This document shows positions 56,002 through 64,000 of a DNA stretch of 64,000 nucleotides, piece after piece; the first letter of the stretch is position 1, and each line of letters begins with the position of its first letter. The translations under genes and the position numbers were made by a program. The notes under the pieces are model-generated. The model had not been told where the DNA came from and made no database searches. It worked only from the letters and a program-made list of their open reading frames with translations. The DNA comes from Agrostemma githago (taxonomy: Eukaryota > Streptophyta > Magnoliopsida > Caryophyllales > Caryophyllaceae): contig OY288243.1 in assembly GCA_958450325.1 (NCBI GenBank), forward strand, positions 25,264,844 to 25,328,843, read 5' to 3'.

Positions 56002-57735
56002 ATGAAAACTAACTCTTTGGCTCCTGTTGTTGCAGTGCGTCCCCCTACTCCTGCGGTGGTTCCCGAGGAACCTCGAAGGAGCAAACGATCCAGGACCGAA
56101 ACAAGTTTTGGTCCAGATTTCGTGACCGCTTTCCTTGCCGAAACGAGTTTAGTTGACGAGTATGTTGTGAATGTTTTTATGCTCGAAATAGATCCTAGAA
56201 CTTATAAAGAGGGTATGAGCTCCATTGATTCCACTTTTTGGCTTCAAGCCATTAATAGTGAAATAGAGTCTATTATGAGTAATAACACTTGAGTGTTAAC
56301 AGATTTACCTAGGGGTTGTAAACCCCTAAGTAATAAGTGGTTGTTTAAAAAGAAACTCAAACCCGATGGCTCAGTTGATAAATTTAAGGCCAGACTTGTT
56401 GTATGTGGTAATCGTCAAACGAAAGGTTTGGATTTCTTTGATACTTACTCACCTGTTACTAAAGTGTCTACCATTAGGGCTCTAATTGCACTTGCATCTA
56501 TACATGATTTAGTCATTCATCAGATGGATGTAAAGACTGCATTCCTAAATGGCGACCTTGACGAAGAGATCTACATGAAACAACCAGAAGGTTTTCTGGC
56601 TCCTGGTCAAGAGAACAAGGTATGCAAGCTCATCAGGTCCTTGTACGGCCTGAAACAGGCACCAAAGCAATGGTATGACAAATTTGACAAAACTATCAGA
56701 TCCAGTGGTTTCACGGTAAACGATTCTGATGCATGTGTGTATTCTAAATATGATGATTCTGGTTGTGTAATAGTATGTTTGTATGTGGATGATATGCTCA
56801 TATTTGGAACAAACATGCATGCGGTAGACGCTACCAAAAGTTTTCTAAATTCGTGTTTCGACATGAAGGACTTAGGGGAGGCCGATGTTATTCTTGGGGT
56901 AAAAATAAGTAGAACTAAAACAGGATTATGTTTGAGTCAGTCTCACTACACGGAAAAGATTCTGAGAAAGTTTAATCAGTTTGATAGTTTACCCTTGTCC
57001 TCACCCTATGACTCTAGTATAGATCTGGCTAAAAACCTCGGGAACAGTGTGGGACAAGAGGAATATGCCAAAATTATAGGTAGTGTCATGTACCTAATGA
57101 ATTATACTAGACCCGATATTGCCTACGCAGTAAGCAGACTAAGTAGGTACATTCATAACCCCGGGCAAGACCATTGGACGGCCCTTATTCGTTTGTTGAG
57201 ATACTTGAGGGGCACTATGGATTGGGGTTTACATTATGAGAGAACACCTGCTGTCCTAGAAGGTTACACTGATGCTAATTGGATAGCCGATTCTCCTGAT
57301 ATTTTATCTACTAGTGGTTATGTGTTTACACTTGCTAGTGGTGCTATTTCATGGAAATCGTCTAAACAAACTTGCATTGCCAAATCGACAATGGAATCTG
57401 AATTTATTGCTCTAGAATTGGCAGGACAGGAAGCAGAGTGGCTGAGGAGTCTGCTAGCTGACATTCCATTGTGGGGGAAGCCGACTCCATCGATCTCCAT
57501 GCATTGTGACAATCAAGATGCAATTGGGGTAGCTCACAGTCAAACATACAATGGGAAAAGGAGACACATACGCCCAAGGCATGAAATAGTGAGGAATCTG
57601 ATCAGAGAAAACGTAATCTCAATTGAGTTTGTAAGATCCGAGAGGAACATAGAGGATCCTTTCACCAAAGGCCATGGTAGAAAGATGTTGCTGGAGACAG
57701 CACGGGAAATGGGTTTAAAGCCCGTAAAGGAGTAA
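56002..57735 (+). pseudogene. Copia reverse transcriptase and RNase H
   Basis: Same frame as integrase, broken once by TGA at 56290-56292 in a position usually Trp. The downstream 480 codons (56293-57735) are uninterrupted. RT landmarks: NKWLFKKKLKPDG, YSPVTKVSTIR, MDVKTAFLNGDL, LYGLKQAPKQWY, catalytic YVDD (residues 164-167 of this segment), MKDLGEA, NYTRPDIAYAVS. RNase H follows: GYTDANWIAD, AISWKSSKQT, AKSTMESEFIAL, MHCDNQDAI, with the acidic residues in place, ending in DPFTKG. RT and RNase H convert the element RNA to double-stranded cDNA. This is the best-preserved part of the element; the normal product would be part of one long polyprotein. Confidence 0.95.
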
Positions 57736-58340
57736 ACTGTGATTGATACCCAACTTAGCTCAGCTAAGGTCAAATGCGGTCAAACGAAGTCACAGTGAAC
57801 TCAAGTAATAATGTCACAACCATTTCCTTTTGTAATTGTTTTGCGTGACATATATTCTATTTTTTGATATCTACTGTCTTGTGTGTTAAGGTTGAGCTTT
57901 GGCTCTTAATAAATTCATAGTCCTAAATGAATGGTTTGTGACAGTCAAACCTGATGAATTTATCTATGTGAATGTGGGGGATTATTGCTCTAAACCCCAA
58001 GAGATCCTTAGGCTTTAGGATCTCTAGAGACATTCATGAATTACCAGGATTCATTTGGAGAGCACTTGGGAAGTCCAAGTAAAACACTTACTATATACAG
58101 TTAGCGTTCATGATGAGTTCATGGATGGTGCGAATACTAGCCCTGATTTGAGTACGGTAAGTGCGCACTAACCTTTTACCAATATCATTAGGAGGTTAAA
58201 GGCTTTGATCCACCTCTAAATGATGGTTCCAGGTTTGTGTACGTACTGGGTGTCAGTTACAGTCCACAAGACACTGAACATCTAAACACTAAAACTCCGT
58301 TTGCCAATGATTTCTCCACTTCTCTTCTTCTTTTGAATCA
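57736..58340 (+). other. Copia 3' untranslated region
   Basis: Sequence between the pol stop and the polypurine tract, about 600 bp, with no coding capacity seen. Confidence 0.75.
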
Positions 58341-58350
58341 TGTGGGGGAT
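58341..58350 (+). other. Copia polypurine tract
   Basis: TGTGGGGGAT lies directly before the 3' LTR start TGTTAG, the usual copia form. Confidence 0.88.
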
Positions 58351-59078
58351 TGTTAGAGTTAATGCTTCAAAAGAAGCTCATTTAGTGATATTAACTATCC
58401 CACATGGATCATTTATGACCACTAATATGTGTTTATATTTGACCCACTAAAATGCTCTACTAGTTGTGTACAAGAGAGGACTACGTACACCACACACGCG
58501 CGCACGCCGAGCCGGGCTCGGGCTTTGGGCTTTGGGCTTTGGGCTTTGGTAGAGCGCCTGCGGCGCACCGCTTGCGGTTAATTTTTAGTCGTCGGATTTC
58601 TTTTTTATTCTAGAAGCAACCTTACTGTTGTTAAAATCAGTCAAGTCCTCTGTCATTTCCGAGACTGATTGTGCGTTTTTCCGAGGCTGATTACTGTACT
58701 TATTGGTGCAAGTTTCCAGTGTGCATTTACTGTTTCACATTGAACTCTTGTCTTTCCTCCACTATATATACTGCCCTTCATTTCACTTCAATCACACAGA
58801 AAACTCACACTCTTATACTTCATACTTCATATCTTCATCTCTGTTCCGGTTAAGTTGTTGGCAAACGTTCTTGGCTGTATTCATCCGTTCTTCACCTACA
58901 CTGAAGTTACGGTTTGGTTGTGGAATCCTGGGAGTTGAGTGCTATTGAGGCCGTGTGTAGCAGACGGGGCATAAATCAACTTTAGGACAATGACAATTTG
59001 TCGCGACACAATCTCTGTTTCGTTCCAGATAAGATCTTATCTTCTTTTCCCCTTATCTCTACTACTACCTTGATAACA
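58351..59078 (+). mobile_element. Copia 3' LTR
   Basis: 728 bp, identical in structure to the 5' LTR. Near 58522-58550 it has four GGGCTTT-type units where the 5' LTR has two. It also contains the 14-nt motif TAAATCAACTTTAG (58972-58985). Confidence 0.93.
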
Positions 59079-59083
59079 CCATA

Positions 59084-59681
59084 TGCATTTCACCGAATAA
59101 CTTTATAGAGCAAGAAGAAACATATATAGTTCCTAAGATTTGTCTAATTCCCCTTATTTATCCTCCAAAATACCACAATACAAATTCACCGAAGTATCTT
59201 GCTTTGAAAAGTAAGTTTTTGGGTTTCTATTTGATAAATGATGTACTTAGGTATTTGTTAATACCATTGTTATTGTTGTTAGTTTTACTACGATTGTTTT
59301 GTTAATATTATTGTTATTGTTGTCAGTTTTACTAGCATTGTTCAATTTTTAATGATTTATTTAAGTGTGTCGTTTGAAGTTGGAATGATATTAATACTTG
59401 ATCAATACGATCAGTTGCTGCAGAAATAGTTGTTCAACTCTTGCTCTGAAATGTAGCTTTGTTGTTCATTATGGCAATCTTAGGGGTTTGCTCCATTATT
59501 AATCGATTAACCCGTTTGGCTGGAGAATCGTTTGGTCTTCTTATTGCTATGGTATTAATGTAGCAAGTTATTAAAGTATGTTTTATCTTAACAGCTACTT
59601 CTAATCTTGAGTATTTTTTGAATTCAAATATCATGCCCTATTTATACATCAAGTTATTCAGGTATCTATTCAAAAAAAATA
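59084..59681. other. Unassigned sequence right of the copia element
   Basis: AT-rich, probably the old intergenic sequence. TCCTCCAAAATACCA occurs both at 52983-52997 and near 59162, a short local duplication. No gene recognised. Confidence 0.45.
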
Positions 59682-59879
59682 CTCCCTCCGTTTCAATGAA
59701 TTGTTTGTCTTTTCTTTTGGCACCAAGGGTAAGGGATACAATGAGAAAGGGACATGTGGAGCAAAACTCATGAGAATGGGCAAATTGCATATAAAAAACA
59801 TTCCTAAAATAGAAAGGCAAACAATTCATTGAGACGCCCCAATATGGAATAGGCAAACAATTCATTGGGACGGAGGGAG
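59682..59879. mobile_element. Stowaway-type MITE (198 bp)
   Basis: Terminal inverted repeats CTCCCTCCGTTTCAATGAAT and CTCCCTCCGTCCCAATGAAT (read inward) continue into TTGTTTG. The flanking duplication is TA on both sides (59680-59681, 59880-59881). There is no coding capacity. Near the right end the arm AGGCAAACAATTCATTG occurs twice (59814-59830 and 59851-59867). Confidence 0.85.
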
Positions 59880-60298
59880 TACTTCTCTTTACTAAATTTC
59901 TATGTTTCTGTAAACCATCTCAAAGCTAACTGTACCACATACGTATAAGGGATGTTCTTTAGGAAAGCTCGGTCATGGAGATATGGGGCGGGTATGCATT
60001 ATGTTTCTATAAACAAAACATCGCGATTGAGCTTTTCAAACAGATTTTCAAGTGTGTGTGGATACCTGTTCTTCAGGTTAGGTTGGGTGTGGGTGCCGAC
60101 TGCGAAGCTTGGTAGCAGAATTTTAGTAACGGGATTATCTTTAAATGACATAAGTTAGTGCTCTTGATTTTTTTTTTCTAATTTTCAATATTAAACTAAT
60201 ATTGATTTTAATTATTATTACAATATACTCTCTCCCTTCCCCCAACGGAAACCTATCCTATTTTGAATATATGTTAGTAGTAGTTTAATTAAATGGTA

Positions 60299-60518
60299 CT
60301 CCCCCCACATTGATTTTCCTACTTCAATGTGGCACATTGATTAAGAAATCAATAATGAATGGTGGTAAATTGTTTGGTGGGGTTGAAGAAGTCAAATCAC
60401 AAAAAAGTAACCAATAGAAAGAGGGTAATTGGATGAATAAGGAAAGTTTTGAAGTGGGAAAATCTTAGTGGGGTTTACTTTTAAGAAAAGTGGGAAAATC
60501 TTAGTAGGGGTGAGGGAG
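60299..60518. mobile_element. Probable Stowaway-like MITE (220 bp)
   Basis: The ends CTCCCCCCACATTGATTTTC and, from the right, CTCCCTCACCCCTACTAAGA have similar but imperfect inverted arms ending in ATTTTCC(T/C)ACTT, flanked by TA on both sides. GTGGGAAAATCTTAGT is repeated near 60456 and 60490. The inverted repeat is gapped, hence moderate confidence. Confidence 0.5.
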
Positions 60519-60559
60519 TAGTAATCCGGTGAATGAGGGATAGTAATACATAAATACTA

Positions 60560-60649
60560 CTCCCTCCATTTTTTATGTTTCTTCCCGCTTTTTAAGATTT
60601 GTGAGGAGGATTTAATTAAAACGGGAAGAAACATAAAAAACGGAGGTAG
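60560..60649. mobile_element. Stowaway-type MITE (90 bp)
   Basis: The arms CTCCCTCCATTTTTTATGTT and (from the right) CTACCTCCGTTTTTTATGTT continue into TCTTCCCG, flanked by TA on both sides. It is almost entirely inverted repeat, so the RNA would form a long hairpin. Confidence 0.8.
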
Positions 60650-61274
60650 TAATATTTCATATTTTTAACGATTTTTTTTAATCCAAAGGACTCGAGTTGC
60701 TTATATTAATGGTCACTTCAAGCTGCGTATCGAGATTTACGAGTGTCACTAAGTAAAAAGAATTGAGTGGATTTGCAAGTTGGTGTCAAAATTAGGCACA
60801 TTTTAATTTAAGCAAATCAAAATGATTATGTAAGTCATGAATACAAAATACGAGCATTTTTATGGTAGTATAAAGATTAATATCTGTTAAGAGCATCAAG
60901 TAAGACGTATATTTGGTGACGTATATTTGATTTTGGGCATAATTGAGTAGAATTCTGATTTTATGATATTAACTGTATTTGAGAATAATTATATGATTTA
61001 ATTGATCGTTGGGTTACCCAATTGAAGCATGAAAGCTCAGAAGAAGCAACGAAACCGACAGTCTCGACAGACTCGCGGTACTCGGAAATTGAAGACGGAA
61101 CTTAAGTCGCTTTAGGTTCCGTGACATCTTATTATTTATTAATATTATTATATTATATAATATTATTTTATTATTAGAGTTTGGTAAATGTTAGACTTAC
61201 CTTAATTATGATCAGACTATTATTCCCTAGTTTTATTAAGAGTTAGATCATATTATTATTGATATCAAGTTGTA
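60650..61274. other. Unassigned AT-rich sequence
   Basis: No gene or repeat recognised. It ends where T1-family sequence begins near 61275. Confidence 0.45.
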
Positions 61275-61398
61275 CGACGCTGAGATGAAATGCTCCGTCG
61301 TCTCCTGCGAATCCCACGGGGAGTCTGTGAGCTCGTCCCGGTGGCCTCGCCACTAGCACCAACCGTAGAAGCTCCCCCGAGACGCTCGGTATCATCTC
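61275..61398 (-). pseudogene. T3 fragment of the antisense PMD gene, N-terminal exon
   Basis: On the minus strand an acceptor TTTTGCAG precedes an open frame containing GASTVGASGEATGTSSQTP, then RGIRRRRRSISSQ. T1 has the same text but one base fewer at the CAGAC(T)CCCCG position. The exon stops at the truncation, before the plant mobile domain. It shows that the frame joining SSQTP to RGIRRR is the original one. Confidence 0.6.
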
Positions 61399-61399
61399 T

Positions 61400-62551
61400 A
61401 ACTGCAAAACCAAACAAAACACGAAAAACCCGTGTGCCTCAGGTCAGGCTAAAGCAGCTTAAACAGATCAAAATAGGGTCAAAATTTCGGATAAGAATTT
61501 TAAAATTCCGAAAAGGCCGCTAACACCCATTTTTTATCCTGGTCACGATGAATGTTGTTTTAAAAAATCCGGCATCGTTACGACACCTTTTGGTCCGTCG
61601 TAAGGCACACAAAACCCCACGGAAAGCCCTAGGAGCCACCCTAGCCAATAGAAATCGACAAGGGAAGTGCCCGTATACTCACAAACACTAATTGAACAAG
61701 ATTAGGCAAAACAAATGCGGGAATATCCGGGAAAACGGCCCCTAACCCTAGCATCTCGAACCCATTACTATAGGGAGCTATTGTCGAACCTCCAAATCCC
61801 CTATCAAGATTATAACTACCCTAACAAACTCTAATCGACCCTAATTTAACAATGAGATTAATCACAAGCATCGAAACTTAGTAAATTAAAAACACCCAAA
61901 TCGATTTTCTAGGGTTTCACAAAAACAAACTCACAATCAACCAAATCAAGCAAAACCGACAATAAACGAGTAAAGAACACTTACCTGGAGTCAACATTTT
62001 CGCGTATAATGGAAATCGAGACAGAAATCACGTAGAAAATTCGAAAAGGCAACTTAGGGGTGAAAGGGGCGATGCGTTCGAACTTTGGGACAAATGAACG
62101 AAATCCCCAACTTTCGTCTACTTAAACAGACCCGGTCCGCGAGAACCCGACCACCTCAGGTGACGCGTCCAGATTCCGAACCGCTGGGGGCTAGGCGTCC
62201 GAAGATTGGGGCGCAGACTGACGCGCGTCTAAGCAGTCTAACATAGGCTAAAACGAAAACAAACGAGGCTTAACATTCGACATATACGAAGAACACACAC
62301 CCTTTTAAGACAAGCAAAATAATAATGACGAAGCAAATAACTAATCAATAAAGCACGCCAGTTACAAAAAAAACGATAATGAAACAAGCATAAGAGCCGC
62401 ACTTAACGTGAACGTTGCACCCGAACACATAATAAAGCAAACTGAACCGAACTAATCTAAGCAAACTTTGAACAAATCTCAAACACATAACAAACCAAAA
62501 CAAAGCAAAAGCAAATCCGAACAAAATAAGACAAACCCACAAAACAAAAGC
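61400..62551 (+). other. T3 non-coding spacer
   Basis: The counterpart of 7225-8426 in T1. No gene seen. Confidence 0.55.
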
Positions 62552-63010
62552 AATTTTTGCCCGAGGGGTCTTTGTTATCCCGGAGGCACAACAATTTTGC
62601 CCGAGGGGTGTTAGTTATCTCGGAGGCACAGCAATAGCAATTTTTCCCGAGGGATCTTAGTTATCCCGGAGGCACAGCAACAACAATTTTGCCCGAGTGG
62701 TCTTAGTTATCCCGGAGGCACAGCAAAAACAATTTTGCCCGAGGGGTCTTAGGTATCCCGGAGTCACAGCAACAGCAATTTTGCTCGAGGGGTCTTAGTT
62801 ATCCCAAAGGCACAACAACAGAAATTTTGGCCGAGGGATCATAGTTATCCCGGAGGTACAGCAACAGCAATTTTGCCCGATGGGTCTTAGTTATCCCGGA
62901 GGCACATCAACAACAATTTTGCCCGAGGGGTCTTAGTTATCCTAGAGGCACAGCAACAGCAACCTTGCCTAAAGGGTCTTAATTACCACGAGGGCACATC
63001 AACGGCAACA
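62552..63010 (+). repeat. Tandem array 1, about ten units of ~46 bp (T3)
   Basis: The unit contains TTTTGCCCGAGGGGTCTTAG, then TTATCCCGGAGGCACAGCAA, then CAGCAA. Homologous to 8427-8596 in T1, which has only about four units. Confidence 0.88.
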
Positions 63011-63012
63011 TT

Positions 63013-63340
63013 TGTCCTAGGGGTCATAGGCATCCCGAAAGATAGCTATTCGAGTGGAGACTGACGCGCTCCAGGAATTTTTATTTTTTTTACTTTGTCC
63101 TAGGGGTGATAGGCATCCCGAAAGACAGCTATTCGAGTGGAGACTGACTCCCTCGAGTAGTTTATCTTGGCTTATTTTGTCCTAGGGGTCAGAGGCATCC
63201 CAAAGACAAGTGTTCGAGTAGAGACTGACGCCCTCGAACATTTTATTCTGCTTTATTTCGTCCAAGGTGTCACAGGCATCCCGAAAACGACCGCTCGAGT
63301 GGAGACAGACCCCCTCACACGTTTTATTTCATTAAGTCCA
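63013..63340 (+). repeat. Tandem array 2, about four units of 80-95 bp (T3)
   Basis: Units start GTCC(T/A)AGG(G/T)GT and contain CATCCCGAAAGACAGCTATT and GAGTGGAGACTGACGCCCTC. Homologous to 8601-8925. Confidence 0.85.
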
Positions 63341-63705
63341 AGGGTTCACAAGCATCCCAAAAACATTTGTTCAAGTTGAAGCCAACACATATGAGCATTC
63401 TTCACATCTACGCTTAACGCGTCACTAACACACAAAGACATTTAAAATGGAACGAACATGTAAACAATCCGAAAAGGCAAAACACACGAGCATGAAGAAC
63501 TGAGAAGAAGATGACAAGCACCGGCCCGGGCCCAAGCAAGCAACCGCAAGCGAAGACGTCAAATACAATTTCTAAGCCTTGGCTGGCGAGCCTCAACACG
63601 TAGTCCAATGGACTTAAAACGACCCGACCGGACAGCCACCAGGTCGTAATCCTCGATTGACCTGGGTGGCTATACTTTGACTTTCGCCTTGTCCAAGCCT
63701 CAGTC
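63341..63705 (+). other. T3 spacer before the polypurine tract
   Basis: Matches 8926-9245 of T1. No gene seen; the minus-strand frame at 63414-63842 runs across the LTR boundary and is not supported. Confidence 0.55.
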
Positions 63706-63719
63706 AAAGTGGGGGCTTC
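63706..63719 (+). other. T3 polypurine tract
   Basis: AAAGTGGGGGCTTC directly before TGTAGACACCC. Confidence 0.8.
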
Positions 63720-64000
63720 TGTAGACACCCAGATTTGGACTTGGTGGCTGCGGAAGTGTCCAACAAACACCCGATGACGATAGGACTGCAACGCGACGCG
63801 AGTTCGCGATGTTTTAGGTAGTTTTTCTATAGAACAGATCAAATAAATTACTCGGAAAAATTAAACTAACATGATGGCAGCCTTGTCGTGTCGTTACGGT
63901 CGCATAGACACTAATTAGAGTCAATTCTGACACCGGGACCCCGAGTCGGTCCCGAAACTCAAACCGAGTCAACACCGTGCTAAGTGAACCTCGGGATGCA
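63720..64000 (+). mobile_element. T3 3' LTR, first 281 bp
   Basis: Begins TGTAGACACCC and matches 9260-9540 of T1. Cut by the window end. Confidence 0.8.

Larger units (their letters stand above)
53000..59078 (+). mobile_element. Ty1/copia LTR retrotransposon, structurally complete, inactivated
   Basis: LTRs 53000-53713 (714 bp) and 58351-59078 (728 bp) begin TGTTAG and end ATAACA. The perfect target duplication is CCATA (52995-52999 and 59079-59083). The order gag, protease, integrase, reverse transcriptase, RNase H is diagnostic of copia. I count about 21 substitutions between LTRs (about 3%), plus two extra GGGCTTT units in the 3' LTR that exactly explain the 14-bp length difference. At the commonly used rate of 1.3e-8 per site per year this is roughly one million years. 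Five in-frame stops and one frameshift inactivate the polyprotein. Confidence 0.95.
61275..64000 (+). mobile_element. T3: 3' part of a third T1-like element
   Basis: Colinear with T1 from about 7075 to 9540: first antisense exon, A-rich spacer, the two tandem arrays, polypurine tract and start of the 3' LTR. It is 5'-truncated at 61275 and cut by the window end on the right. It confirms the T1 structure independently. Confidence 0.82.

Noticed and set aside
59055..59078. TCTCTACTACTACC resembling a Helitron 5' end
   Set aside because: It lies inside both copia LTRs (also at 53691-53713) and is fully explained by them.
62552..63010. Regular repeats resembling a CRISPR array
   Set aside because: Units are contiguous tandem copies without unique spacers, in a plant retrotransposon.

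Overview
This is a window of a repeat-rich flowering-plant nuclear genome. It contains LTR retrotransposons with 5-bp target duplications, tRNA-iMet primer sites, short GT-AG introns, Stowaway-type MITEs and fragments of plant nuclear genes. Nothing resembles a bacterial gene, operon, rRNA or CRISPR array. I cannot name the species. Almost the whole window is transposable-element sequence; the only host-gene-like pieces are two exon fragments near 28.6 and 29.3 kb and unassigned sequence at 49.9-53.0 and 59.1-61.3 kb.

Layout, left to right. (1) 1-11299 is the 3' part of a plus-strand Ty3/gypsy element of Tat/Ogre type, called T1 here: leader, a shortened gag, no pol, an antisense multi-exon plant-mobile-domain gene, tandem arrays, polypurine tract and 3' LTR. 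(2) 11384-23656 is element A, a minus-strand non-coding element with 3.6-kb LTRs; its right LTR carries a nested 1.96-kb solo LTR. (3) 23657-28037 is a patchwork: a B-like LTR end, the 5' end of a second T1-like element (T2: LTR end, primer site, leader, start of gag), and an inverted B-like LTR fragment. (4) 28038-29657 holds exon fragments of an ASCC2/CUE-type gene and an ERGIC3/ERV46-type gene. (5) 29658-49916 is element B, a minus-strand Tat-like gag-only element flanked by the duplication GAAAG. Its gag is split by element A' (35221-45542, duplication AAGTC), a plus-strand relative of A. (6) 49917-52999 is unassigned and contains a Helitron-like 3' terminus. (7) 53000-59078 is a complete but inactivated Ty1/copia element with duplication CCATA. 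(8) 59084-61274 holds MITEs. (9) 61275-64000 is a third T1-like copy (T3), cut at its 5' side and by the window end.

How the parts relate. No Ty3/gypsy element here has a recognisable polymerase: T1 and B keep parts of gag, and A and A' keep only LTRs, primer site and polypurine tract. The A and A' LTR pairs look nearly identical by eye, so these elements moved recently and must have used proteins supplied in trans. The nesting gives relative ages: A' is younger than B, and the solo LTR is younger than A. The items I rate most worth a second look are the intron-bearing antisense gene in T1, a 14-bp complementarity between the copia LTR and its primer-site region, short hairpin modules shared between otherwise different LTRs, and a sequence block shared by the non-coding parts of T1 and B.
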